Assembly (NCBI GenBank): GCA_963773945.1
Contig: CAVZDD010000005.1
Location: 558,001-622,000 of the forward strand
From: JAKIWV01 sp963773945
GTDB lineage: Archaea; Thermoplasmatota; Thermoplasmata; Lutacidiplasmatales; UBA184
Direction: 5' to 3'
DNA: 64,000 nt
Each line of letters opens with the position of its first letter. The first letter of the stretch is position 1. Position numbers and translations under genes: made by a program. Shown here piece after piece: positions 8,136 through 15,669 of the stretch. Under the pieces are notes generated by a model, which was not told where the DNA came from, did not search any database, and saw nothing but the letters and a program-made list of their open reading frames with translations.

Positions 8136-9731
8136 ATGCTGACCCCTGAAGAGGACTACCATGACTTGGCGACCCTGATCCGGTCCAAGGCCCGGAAAAA
8201 CGGGGATCGATTGGCGCTCCGGTTTCCGGCGCGTACTCTAACATATTCCCAGCTCGACCACGAGACCGATCGGTTCGCCGCGGGCTTGGCGGAAGCCGGT
8301 GTCGAGCGAGGGGACCGAGTCGCCGCCCTCGTGTTCAACCAGCCCGAATTCCCCTTGCTGTGGTTTGCGCTGGCCAAGCTCGGGGCGGTCCTGGTACCGC
8401 TCAACACTGGGCTGAAAGGGGAATTGCTCCGGTATGAGCTCGACGACTGTCAGGCGACTTCCCTGGTGATCGAACCGTCTCTCCTTCCGGTGTACGAACC
8501 GATCCGAGCCTCCGTCAACATGACCCGGGAGTGGGTCACGCGCGGCGGGGCAACGGGGACCGATATCCCCCATGGAATGCGCGCCTGGTCCTCCCTCCGT
8601 TCGGCGCTGCCACCACCCTCGGTCGCAGCCCCGGCGCCGTCGGATCCGGCCGCTATTCTCTATACCAGCGGAACGACCGGTCCGCCCAAGGGGGCGGTGA
8701 TTCCCCACGAAAAGTACCTGACAACGCCCCGGGAAATCGGTCTCCGGAGCCAGCTGGATTCTCATTCTGTTCTGTTCACCGGACTCCCCCTGTTCCACTG
8801 CAATGCGCAAGAGATGACCACGCTCACCGCCCTGCTCAACGATGTTACGGCGGCCTTCGAGGAACGGTTCCACGCGACGACCTACTGGGAGACGGCGGCC
8901 CGCAACGACGCGACGCACGTCTCCCTGCTGATCTCGATGGTCAACGTGCTCTACAAGCAACCCGTCAAACCCACCGACCTGGGCCACGGAGTGCGCGTGG
9001 CCCTGACGGCGGGGGCGACGAAGGAGGTCTGGCCGAAGTTCGAGGCTCGGTTCGGCGTCCGGATCATCGAGCTCTACGGCATGACCGAATGCGGTTGCAC
9101 GACGCTCATGAACCCGCCGGGGGCGATTCGCGTCGGCTCGGTTGGCACGCCCCTCGGATTCGTCGACGCGCAGATCGTGGACGACCACGACCAACCGGTT
9201 CCGCCGGGCACCCCGGGAGAACTGATCGTTCGGCCCACGCAGCCGTTTACCATGTTTCTCGAGTACTACCGGAAGCCCGAGAAGACGGTCGAGTCGTGGC
9301 GGAACTTGTGGTTCCATACCGGGGACCTGATGAAGCGCGATGCCGACGGGTACTACTACTTCCTGGACCGGAAGAAGGACGTCATTCGCCGCCGCGGCGA
9401 GAATCTCGCGCCCTACGATGTGGAGACCGTTCTCAACCAGCACCCCGCGGTGTTCGAGACAGTCGCCGTCGGGGTTCCGGCCGAGGTCGGCGAGGAGGAC
9501 GTGAAGGCCTTCGTTCAACTCAAGCCCGGGAATACCGTCACCCCGGAGGAGCTGTTCCGGTTCGCGGCGGACCGGCTCCCGTTCTTCATGGTACCCCGAT
9601 ACCTCGAGTTCATCGAAGCGATTCCGAAGACCGCGAACCAGAAGGCGCAGCGGTACCTTCTGAAGGGAAAGCTCACGGGACGAGAGTCAGACCGGGAGAA
9701 ACTCGGCATCGCGATCAAGCGCCCGGGGTGA
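8136..9731 (+). CDS. acyl-CoA synthetase (AMP-forming)
   Basis: Class I adenylate-forming ligase: activates a carboxylic acid to acyl-AMP, then to acyl-CoA. 531 residues. Motifs in order: the phosphate-binding loop YTSGTTGPPKGAV near residue 175, YGMTECG near residue 315, the hinge region GDLMKRDADGYYYFLDRKKD near residue 400, and the C-terminal catalytic Lys context PKTANQKAQR near residue 500. The overall pattern is like crotonobetaine/carnitine-CoA and medium-chain ligases; the substrate is not readable. It fits the acyl-CoA degradation genes at 11-15 kb. Confidence 0.9.
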   Translation: MLTPEEDYHDLATLIRSKARKNGDRLALRFPARTLTYSQLDHETDRFAAGLAEAGVERGDRVAALVFNQPEFPLLWFALAKLGAVLVPLNTGLKGELLRYELDDCQATSLVIEPSLLPVYEPIRASVNMTREWVTRGGATGTDIPHGMRAWSSLRSALPPPSVAAPAPSDPAAILYTSGTTGPPKGAVIPHEKYLTTPREIGLRSQLDSHSVLFTGLPLFHCNAQEMTTLTALLNDVTAAFEERFHATTYWETAARNDATHVSLLISMVNVLYKQPVKPTDLGHGVRVALTAGATKEVWPKFEARFGVRIIELYGMTECGCTTLMNPPGAIRVGSVGTPLGFVDAQIVDDHDQPVPPGTPGELIVRPTQPFTMFLEYYRKPEKTVESWRNLWFHTGDLMKRDADGYYYFLDRKKDVIRRRGENLAPYDVETVLNQHPAVFETVAVGVPAEVGEEDVKAFVQLKPGNTVTPEELFRFAADRLPFFMVPRYLEFIEAIPKTANQKAQRYLLKGKLTGRESDREKLGIAIKRPG

Positions 9732-9732
9732 C

Positions 9733-10170
9733 ATGACACCCCTCCCCGGTCGGCCCCTCGTGCTGGTCGACGCGAATGCGTTGCTGCTCCCGTTCACGTC
9801 CCATTTCCGATTGGAGGAAGAGATCTACCTCCAAGTCGACGGCGCCCACATCCTCGTCCCCTCCTCCGTCCTCGGCGAGCTGGAACGAGTCGCGGATCGG
9901 GGCTACGCCAACGCCCGTGCCGCCCGGGAGTTCGCGCGTCGATTCGAGGTCGTGCCCACCGAGGTCCAGGGGGATGACGCGCTGGTCGAACTCGGTCGCC
10001 GCTTGCAGGCCTGGGTCCTCACGGGCGATCGAGCCCTCCGAACGCGGCTCTTGGAAGCCGGGGTCCGGGTTTTGTTCCCCAGGGGAAAATCTCACCTCGA
10101 CCGGGCCGTTTCTCCTCGGCAACCCGTCCCGACTCCCCGACGGCGGAAGCGTCGGCCGGGCAAGGGTTAA
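9733..10170 (+). CDS. PIN-domain endonuclease-like protein
   Basis: 145 residues, starting directly after the ligase stop. The PIN acidic residues are visible: LVDANALLLP (first Asp), PSSVLGELERV (Glu) and LTGDRALRTR (third Asp). The layout matches the archaeal Fcf1/VapC9-like group, RNA nucleases often linked to rRNA processing rather than toxin-antitoxin pairs; no antitoxin gene is adjacent. The last 25 residues are strongly basic and could bind RNA. It may be co-transcribed with the ligase, with no obvious functional link. Confidence 0.8.
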   Translation: MTPLPGRPLVLVDANALLLPFTSHFRLEEEIYLQVDGAHILVPSSVLGELERVADRGYANARAAREFARRFEVVPTEVQGDDALVELGRRLQAWVLTGDRALRTRLLEAGVRVLFPRGKSHLDRAVSPRQPVPTPRRRKRRPGKG

Positions 10171-10216
10171 GTCCCGTTCCCGCTCGAACAGATTGCCTCA
10201 GTGGCCCGACAGATCC

Positions 10217-11275
10217 ATGAGCGACGATGAGGACCTGATACTGCCGGACTACCCGGCGATCTTTGGCGCTGGCATCATCGGAGTCTGCGACATCTGCGGT
10301 AAGCGGCAGGCCGTCATCGTGCTCCAGAAGGAGCGCTTCAAGCTCTGCGTCCTGGACTTTCTCAACAAGAGCTGGGTCGGCTCGACGGCCAAACCGGGCG
10401 CCCCGCTCCCGCCGTACCGAAGCGACCGGATCTGGTTTGACACCGCGGTGGCCGGCTCGGGCCACGCGTCGGCGATCCTCCTGACCCCCACGAAACTCGT
10501 GCGGCACCCCACGGTGCTGATCACCCCCGATGTCTACGGCATTACGACGGTCCTGCTCGACGCGGCGATCCGGTTCGCGAAGGACGGGTACGAGGTTCTC
10601 ATCCCCGAGGTCGGAAAGACGGAGGGTATCGGATTTCCGGAACACCTGGCCACCCGGACCGGAGCCTATCTCGCCGGGGGTGTTCCTCTCCGGTCGTCGC
10701 GTACGCGGAAGCTCGTGCTCTACTTCCAGGATGCGCTCAACTACTTGCGGTCCCGGCCGATGGCCGACCCCGGGAAAACCGCGTTGTTCGGTATCGGGTT
10801 CGGAGCCTCGCTCGCCTTGGGTGTCGCGGGTGAAGAACAGAAGCTCACCGCCGTCGTTCTGGCGTACCCCATGCCCGTGCGTCCGTCAGGCTACGTTGAG
10901 CTCGTGACCGCGCCAGTACTCTTCGTGGACGCCGGCCGCGATGGCGCCTCGCGCCGCTCCCGCCAGGCCTTCGAATCCCGGGCGGCTCAGCTCGGTTCTC
11001 CGCTCGAGTATGCCGACTTCCCGACCGGCCGCCGAAATTTCCTGTCCAGGGACCTCCGAGCGTACGACCTCGCGCTCGCCGAAGCGGCGTGGGGACGAAT
11101 GCTCACTTTTCTGAAGTGTAAACTCGTTCCCCCACCGCCGAAGCCCCCGACGCCTCCGAAGGCCGTCACCCCGCCGACCACGGCGGCGCCGGCCACCCCC
11201 GTCGCGCCGAAACCGGCCACGGTCCCGGCGCCGGCTCCAGCAGCTCCGGGCGCGCCCCCCGTGGCGACCGGTTAG
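10217..11275 (+). CDS. dienelactone-hydrolase-like alpha/beta hydrolase, triad apparently lost
   Basis: 352 residues. An N-terminal CDICG with a later cysteine (about residues 20-45) suggests a small zinc-binding knuckle. The core follows the dienelactone hydrolase fold: VLITPDVYGITTVLLDAA, a nucleophile-elbow position reading GIGFGAS, LFVDAGRDG for the acid strand, and FPTGRRNFL where the family has its histidine. The elbow lacks Cys or Ser and the last motif lacks His, so hydrolysis is doubtful; a binding or scaffold role is inferred. The final 50 residues are a Pro/Ala/Thr linker-like tail. Confidence 0.75.
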   Translation: MSDDEDLILPDYPAIFGAGIIGVCDICGKRQAVIVLQKERFKLCVLDFLNKSWVGSTAKPGAPLPPYRSDRIWFDTAVAGSGHASAILLTPTKLVRHPTVLITPDVYGITTVLLDAAIRFAKDGYEVLIPEVGKTEGIGFPEHLATRTGAYLAGGVPLRSSRTRKLVLYFQDALNYLRSRPMADPGKTALFGIGFGASLALGVAGEEQKLTAVVLAYPMPVRPSGYVELVTAPVLFVDAGRDGASRRSRQAFESRAAQLGSPLEYADFPTGRRNFLSRDLRAYDLALAEAAWGRMLTFLKCKLVPPPPKPPTPPKAVTPPTTAAPATPVAPKPATVPAPAPAAPGAPPVATG

Positions 11276-11293
11276 CGCACGTCGGCCGTGGGA

Positions 11294-11695
11294 CTAGGTC
11301 TCTCGAGAAACACCCGCGGCAGTTTCGATCAGTTCCTTCGCGGCAGTCACGAACCGCATGATCTTCGCCGGATTCCCGGACATCTTGATCGTGCCCCCAA
11401 GGATCGCCTTGACCGGGTCCAGCTCGTGACGAAGGAGCCGTTGCCAGTTCTCCCGCGTCGCACGGAACACGAACTCGGGGCTCACCAAGGTCGAATCCGG
11501 TACGAAGCGGGCTTCCTTGCACGTCCCGCGGGAAAGGTCCAGGTAGATCCCCGGGCCCTTCGCGGCCTGTGCGTCGGGAAGTACTTCGAACATGAAGTCG
11601 CCCTCCCACGCGGCCGCCGCTTGAGCGTACACCGTATTCTCATTGAGGGCTTTTTGGAAGAGGGCCGCCCATTCGGACGATGGAAACTCGGGCAT
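11294..11695 (-). CDS. SCP2 sterol-carrier-like protein
   Basis: 133 residues. The pattern of a central beta-sheet followed by FRATRENWQRLLRHELDPVKAILGGTIKMSGNPAKIMRF is the SCP2 lipid-binding signature: a low-activity region, then a glycine-containing turn and a C-terminal helix closing a hydrophobic tunnel. Such stand-alone SCP2 proteins bind acyl-CoAs or other lipids, which suits the adjacent acyl-CoA genes. Cytoplasmic; no signal peptide. Confidence 0.8.
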   Translation of the reverse strand: MPEFPSSEWAALFQKALNENTVYAQAAAAWEGDFMFEVLPDAQAAKGPGIYLDLSRGTCKEARFVPDSTLVSPEFVFRATRENWQRLLRHELDPVKAILGGTIKMSGNPAKIMRFVTAAKELIETAAGVSRET

Positions 11696-11796
11696 AGCTC
11701 CGAGCCTTCGTGGGAACTCCGCCGCTCAAAAACTCTCCGTCGAGGACGCGCGTCGAAATGCGGCGCGTTTCTCGGCTTTCGATACCGTTCGCAACG

Positions 11797-11805
11797 GATT
11801 ATATC
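11797..11805 (+). promoter_or_regulatory. TATA box of the FMN reductase gene
   Basis: GATTATATC is centred 28 bp upstream of ATG 11829, fitting a leaderless transcript. Confidence 0.5.
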
Positions 11806-11828
11806 ACCAGACGCGGCACTCCGTCCCG

Positions 11829-12409
11829 ATGACACTGGACCTTCCGATTCTCTTTGGCACGGTCCGGTCGGAACGCCGCTCCTTCTGGGTGGCTCGGTAC
11901 GTCGAGGCGCGGCTGGCGAAACGGCCGGGAGTCACGACCCGGTTGTGGGACCCGGTTGACCTCCCATTCGGGAACTTGGTACTGCGTGAGTGGGAGATGA
12001 AAGAACGACCCGTCGCCGTTAGCGAGTTCGTAGCGGCCATGGAATACGCCGATGGGTTCGTGATCGTTACCCCGGAGTACAATTTCGGGATTCCGGGCAC
12101 GCTCAAGAACCTCATCGACCACGTGTACAAGCAGTGGAATCGCAAACCGTTCGGACTCATCACGGCCGGCGGAATTGTCGGCGGGGTCCGCGCTCAGGAT
12201 CAGCTTCGGCAAGTCATCTCCGGGTCCGGGCCGTGACTATTCCGACCGCGATCCCCGTGCAACGTATCGAGGAAACATGGGAGGCGAATGGCCCCAAGGC
12301 GGACAAGGCAGACTGGGACAAGCGCTTCGACGTTTTCTTCGACGAACTCGAATGGTACGCTCGCGCACTCAAGGCCGCGCGAGAAGCTTCCGCTTCCGCC
12401 AAGCCGTAA
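11829..12409 (+). CDS. NADPH-dependent FMN reductase, frameshifted
   Basis: Flavodoxin-fold NAD(P)H:FMN or azo/quinone reductase. From ATG 11829 the sequence runs through the FMN-binding TPEYNFGIPGTLKNLIDHVYK and TAGGIVGG motifs, then stops at 12236. The expected C-terminus (AVTIPTAIPVQRIEETW onward, with the helix ELEWYARALKAA) continues in the frame two bases ahead, up to 12409. Adding one base near 12225-12230 (CCGGGTCCGGG) joins the halves smoothly, so a one-base deletion interrupts the gene: true mutation or sequencing error. The full product would be about 193 residues, normal for the family. Confidence 0.75.
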
Positions 12410-12410
12410 G

Positions 12411-13373
12411 TTAGGTGTACTCGTAGAACCCGCGCCCGGTCTTTCGGCCGAGATGACCGGCGTCCACCATCCGACGTAACATCGGCGGAGCACGATACTT
12501 CGGGTCCTCGAACTCCTGGTAGAGGGTGTTGATCACGTCCAGAGTAACGTCCAGTCCCACGAGGTCCGCGAGTTCGAACGGCCCCATCGGCATGCCGGCG
12601 CCGGCCTTCATGGCCTGGTCGATGTCGCGAGCGCTCGCGAGGCCCTCCTGCAGCGCGAAGCAGGCTTCGGCGAGGACCGGAATCAACAGACGGTTGACAA
12701 CAAATCCGGGCGACTCTTTTACGCGGATCGGCACCAGGGGGTAGCGGTGGTTGCGAAGACCTTGCAGGAAATCGAGGGTGTCGGTGATCACGTCCTCCCG
12801 GGTGTCCACACCCCCGGCCACTTCCACGAGGGGGAGTGTGACGGGCGGATTGAAGAAGTGTGTCACGAGGATCTGCGGCGTGTGTCGTAGACCGCGCGCA
12901 AGACGGGTGATCGAGAGGGACGACGTGTTCGAGCCCAAGATGGCGTACTCCGGCAGGACTGCATCAAGCGATTCGAAGACCTGGCGTTTGATCTCCATCT
13001 TTTCGAAGGCCGCCTCCACGACGAAGTCAACACTCGCAAACGGTTCGTACGTGGTCGTTCCGTGAACCCTGCCGACCACTTCGTCTCCGCGCTGTCGGCT
13101 GAACTTAGGGGCGAGCTTGGCCTGGACCGCCGCACTCTGTTCGGGCGCGAGGTTCACCCCGAGCTCCTGAATCCGTGCGATCTCCTTGCCCGCCCGCTCG
13201 CTGTTGAATCGCACGAGCTCGTCCACGTACTGTCGGACCCGGCCGAGACCCTTCTCCACCAAGGCGTCATCGAGGTCCTTCAGAACGACGTCGATTCCGT
13301 TGAAAGCGAGCACTTCCGCGATGGCCGCGCCCATCGTTCCGGCACCGACCACTCCCGCCCGTTTGACCTGCAT
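12411..13373 (-). CDS. 3-hydroxyacyl-CoA dehydrogenase
   Basis: NAD-dependent oxidation of L-3-hydroxyacyl-CoA to 3-ketoacyl-CoA in beta-oxidation. About 320 residues from ATG 13373, chosen because the dinucleotide-binding motif GVVGAGTMGAAIAEVLA then begins at residue 6 and a TATA element lies 30-39 bp upstream. Catalytic context is intact: SNTSSLSIT, THFFNPP with the active His, and the C-terminal domain KESPGFVVNRLL...GPFELADLVGLDV. There is no fused enoyl-CoA hydratase. The long helix insert before TTTYEPFAS is typical of archaeal homologues. Confidence 0.92.
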   Translation of the reverse strand: MQVKRAGVVGAGTMGAAIAEVLAFNGIDVVLKDLDDALVEKGLGRVRQYVDELVRFNSERAGKEIARIQELGVNLAPEQSAAVQAKLAPKFSRQRGDEVVGRVHGTTTYEPFASVDFVVEAAFEKMEIKRQVFESLDAVLPEYAILGSNTSSLSITRLARGLRHTPQILVTHFFNPPVTLPLVEVAGGVDTREDVITDTLDFLQGLRNHRYPLVPIRVKESPGFVVNRLLIPVLAEACFALQEGLASARDIDQAMKAGAGMPMGPFELADLVGLDVTLDVINTLYQEFEDPKYRAPPMLRRMVDAGHLGRKTGRGFYEYT

Positions 13374-13403
13374 CGAAGGCCTCGGGGCGCGAGCAGTCGC
13401 ATC

Positions 13404-13412
13404 GTACATAAC
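13404..13412 (-). promoter_or_regulatory. TATA box of the HCDH gene
   Basis: On the minus strand GTTATGTAC precedes ATG 13373 by about 35 bp. Confidence 0.4.
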
Positions 13413-13445
13413 TGCGAGGCAGGCGTTCCGCGGGGCGGCGGCCAA

Positions 13446-13454
13446 CTTTTAAAC
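13446..13454 (+). promoter_or_regulatory. TATA box of tRNA-Ser
   Basis: CTTTTAAAC is centred 30 bp before the mature tRNA 5' end. Confidence 0.55.
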
Positions 13455-13479
13455 CAACTGCGGGGCCTGTCCCGCGTGC

Positions 13480-13594
13480 GCGGGGATGGCCCAGCCCGGT
13501 AAGGCGCTGGATTGCTAATCCAGTGGTGATTTCACCTCGGGGGTTCAAAGGAGGGTCGGACGCAACCGACCCTCGGAAATTCCCCCTCCCCGCG
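13480..13594 (+). tRNA. tRNA-Ser (anticodon GCT) with an intron in the T-loop
   Basis: Acceptor GCGGGGA (13480-13486) pairs with TCCCCGC (13587-13593), discriminator G. D-stem GCC/GGC, anticodon stem CTGGA/TCCAG with loop TTGCTAA, and a long variable arm GGTG/CACC, as expected for serine. The T-stem GGGGG (13539-13543) pairs with CCCCC (13582-13586), but the loop is interrupted: TTC-AA at its start and TT at its end are separated by about 31 nt. Removing these restores a 7-nt TTCAATT loop. The insert folds as described in the next entry. Confidence 0.88.
13549..13579 (+). other. tRNA-Ser intron, about 31 nt, bulge-helix-bulge-like
   Basis: A perfect 9-bp stem GAGGGTCGG/CCGACCCTC caps the insert. 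Below it TTC pairs with GAA to form a short central helix flanked by small bulges (AAAG on one side, ATT on the other), above the T-stem: the bulge-helix-bulge arrangement cut by archaeal splicing endonuclease. Repeated A residues leave the ends uncertain by 1-2 nt. The intron sits around tRNA position 58-59, not the canonical 37/38. Confidence 0.75.
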
Positions 13595-13601
13595 TTCCCT
13601 G

Positions 13602-13623
13602 GCCCCCCGACTCCCGGGGGGGC
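13602..13623. terminator. G/C hairpin between convergent tRNA-Ser and DUF35 genes
   Basis: GCCCCCC and GGGGGGC form a 7-bp stem with an 8-nt loop, placed between the tRNA 3' end and the DUF35 stop. The symmetric stem could end transcription from both sides. Confidence 0.35.
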
Positions 13624-13929
13624 TCAGAGGATGCGATACACCAGTCCATCGCGGGCGATCGTCACGGCATCTCCTGCCACCGGTAGTGGGCCGGTCACGA
13701 TGCAGAGTAACCGAATGCCCTCGGCGATCTCGACGAGCGCGAGGCGATGGGGTGCGTTCCATCCGGTGGCCGGCGTCGAGAGCTCGGTCGCGGCCCGCAC
13801 CCTGCCGTGAGCCGGAACGGAAATCGTTTCGAGCTGGGGAGCGCCACATCGAGGACACGGTCCGGGCCGGGGGAAAAACTCAGCGTGGCAGCTGGCGCAC
13901 CGGGTCATTTCCAGCGGGGCGAGCTCCAT
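13624..13929 (-). CDS. DUF35 zinc-ribbon/OB-fold protein, thiolase partner
   Basis: 101 residues: an N-terminal rubredoxin-like zinc ribbon (CASCH and CPRCG) then an OB-fold strand pattern (GRVRAATEL...LALVEIAEGIRLLCIVTG). DUF35 proteins bind thiolase-superfamily enzymes and carry the acyl-CoA entry site. The start lies 1 nt after the thiolase-like gene's stop, so the two are translated together and surely form a complex. It is shorter than many DUF35 proteins. Confidence 0.85.
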   Translation of the reverse strand: MELAPLEMTRCASCHAEFFPRPGPCPRCGAPQLETISVPAHGRVRAATELSTPATGWNAPHRLALVEIAEGIRLLCIVTGPLPVAGDAVTIARDGLVYRIL

Positions 13930-13930
13930 C

Positions 13931-15067
13931 TCAGTTCGCCCCCCTTCGACCGAGGATGGTCACAAAGTTGTGATGAGCCAACCCCCCGATGGAGAGGGCG
14001 AGTCCGGCGTTCCCGGGGTGCGGCAACTGGGTCGGTCCCGCTTCCTGGGAGAGCTGACGACTGACCTCCACGATCTGGGCGAGCCCGGAGGCACCGACCG
14101 GGTGTCCGCGCCCGAGGAGCCCGCCCGATGGATTGAGCGGGAATCGGCCCTCAGGTGCGGTGGCACCGGTCTCCAGCCATCGACCCGCTTCGCCGGGGCC
14201 GCACGCTCCGATGTCCTCGAGGTTGATCAGGAGGAACGGAGCAAATGCGTCGTGGAGCTCGGCGAAGCCGATCTCCTTGCGCGTCATTTTCGCCATCGTG
14301 TAGGCGCGTTCCGCCGCCACCCGGCTGGCCCGGAACGATGTAACGTCCAACCGGTCAGAGACGAGCAATTGGTCGAATCCCTGGCCGATGCCAAGGACCG
14401 ACGCCGGACCATCCCCCTTGGAAAGGACCAGTGCGGCGGCCCCGTCGGTGATCGCGGAGCAATGGAGCAGCCGAAGGGGGCTCGCCACCATCCGACTGGC
14501 CGCCACCTCCTCGGCAGTGACCGGCGTTTGAAAATGCGCCATCGGGTTTCGCGCGGCGGCCGCCCGGGCGAGGACCGTCACCAGGTCAAACGACGCCAAC
14601 GGGATTCCATATCGCCCCGCATAGAGCTGGGCCACTAGCGCAGCCAACGCCGGCATCGTCGCCCCGGCAGCCTGCTCTTGCGGGGCCAGCGACCTGGCGA
14701 GAATGCGAGCCACCTCTCCGGTGGAAAGACTCGACATCTTTTCCCCGGCGGCCACGAGCACGCTGCGATACTGCCCCGAAGCGATCGCCATCGCCGCGGC
14801 GTGGAAAACGGCTGCACCCGTAGCTGACGCCGCCTCGATTCGCATCCCGGCACCCGATTCGAGGCTGAGCCGGTCGGCCAAGCGTCCGGTGACGTTCTCG
14901 ACGTCACTCAGGGACCCGGCGGCCATAGTGCCGACGAACACGGCATCGACTGGCTTCCGTCCAATTCCTTCCAAGGCCGCCGTGCCGGCTTCCGCGAGGA
15001 GGTCTACGAGCGACTCGGACCGTCGTCCGAACCGGGCGAGCCCGGTCGATTCTACGTGGACGCGCAC
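13931..15067 (-). CDS. thiolase-superfamily protein lacking the nucleophilic Cys
   Basis: 378 residues from GTG 15067, six bases after the upstream stop. The SCP-x/archaeal thiolase fold is clear: N-terminal half with IEAASATGAAVFHAA where thiolases read EAACASG, C-terminal half with ELHDAFAPF and GRGHPVGASG carrying the two catalytic histidines. The acyl-accepting Cys is Ser (about residue 81) and the second catalytic Cys near the C-terminus is also not evident. Classical thiolysis is therefore unlikely; a Claisen- or aldol-type role with its DUF35 partner, as for Ltp2-type retro-aldolases, is inferred. Confidence 0.82.
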   Translation of the reverse strand: MRVHVESTGLARFGRRSESLVDLLAEAGTAALEGIGRKPVDAVFVGTMAAGSLSDVENVTGRLADRLSLESGAGMRIEAASATGAAVFHAAAMAIASGQYRSVLVAAGEKMSSLSTGEVARILARSLAPQEQAAGATMPALAALVAQLYAGRYGIPLASFDLVTVLARAAAARNPMAHFQTPVTAEEVAASRMVASPLRLLHCSAITDGAAALVLSKGDGPASVLGIGQGFDQLLVSDRLDVTSFRASRVAAERAYTMAKMTRKEIGFAELHDAFAPFLLINLEDIGACGPGEAGRWLETGATAPEGRFPLNPSGGLLGRGHPVGASGLAQIVEVSRQLSQEAGPTQLPHPGNAGLALSIGGLAHHNFVTILGRRGAN

Positions 15068-15070
15068 GTC

Positions 15071-15619
15071 CTAGGCTCCGGCATCGGGGTCGAACAGGGT
15101 AAACAAGCGTTCGAGGAACGAGCTCAACGGGAGACCATTCTCCCAGCGCAACACCCCGTTCCCTTCCCGAGTGTGTTCGATTGTCGGTAGGTGCTTCCGC
15201 AGGACTTCGACACGTCCGTGGTTGCGATGGTCGGTCTGGGGGGTGTAGACTCGCCAGGGTTCTCCGCTCCGGGCGCCGAGACGGCGGTAGGCGTACAGCA
15301 CGACGAGTCCCCCGCGCTTGGCGGCCTCCAAGTGTTCGTGAAGCTGCTCACTCGCGCGGCCGCTCGCCGAGGAGAAACGTATCACCTCGTCGGCCGAGGC
15401 CTTGGCTTCGATGGGAAATGCGAAGCCGGCTCGCATGGCGACCAAGTCGAATCCGTGGGACCCCGCGGCGCGCACGACCAGGAAGGGTCCCCGCTCGAGC
15501 CGGTCCAGTGTCCGGCGTTCTTCCGGCGCCAGGTACCGCGCGTAGTGTCGGAGCGCCTCCCGTTCTCCTTCGAGGAGGGAAAGGAGTTCCCGTTCGTACA
15601 CGGAGGCGGCGATGACCAC
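15071..15619 (-). CDS. Holliday-junction-resolvase-like nuclease (Hjc-type)
   Basis: 182 residues from GTG 15619. The PD-(D/E)xK core is visible: YERELLSLLEG at the start, FLVVRAAGSHGFDLVAMR (Asp), FPIEAKAS (E-x-K), then a helix and strand (LVVLYAYRR). This matches archaeal Hjc/Hje-like nucleases, though longer than the usual 120-140 residues because of a C-terminal extension of about 50. The archaeal Hjc role would be four-way junction cleavage; a different endonuclease role is possible. Leads the thiolase-like/DUF35 operon. Confidence 0.7.
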   Translation of the reverse strand: MVIAASVYERELLSLLEGEREALRHYARYLAPEERRTLDRLERGPFLVVRAAGSHGFDLVAMRAGFAFPIEAKASADEVIRFSSASGRASEQLHEHLEAAKRGGLVVLYAYRRLGARSGEPWRVYTPQTDHRNHGRVEVLRKHLPTIEHTREGNGVLRWENGLPLSSFLERLFTLFDPDAGA

Positions 15620-15640
15620 GCGATGCGCACGGTGACGAAA

Positions 15641-15649
15641 CTAAATAGC
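15641..15649. promoter_or_regulatory. shared TATA-like element for two divergent genes
   Basis: CTAAATAG is nearly self-complementary in character (AGCTATTTAG on the other strand). It is centred 25 bp from ATG 15670 on the plus strand and 26 bp from GTG 15619 on the minus strand, so both divergent genes could use it as leaderless promoters. Confidence 0.5.
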
Positions 15650-15669
15650 TTGGTCTTGGCTCGCGAACG

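Noticed and set aside
8238..9518. Minus-strand open frame opposite the acyl-CoA ligase
   Set aside because: Antisense shadow; the ligase carries all family motifs.
9733..10170. PIN protein as the toxin of a toxin-antitoxin pair
   Set aside because: No small antitoxin gene is adjacent, and the sequence fits the archaeal Fcf1/VapC9-like RNA-processing group better.
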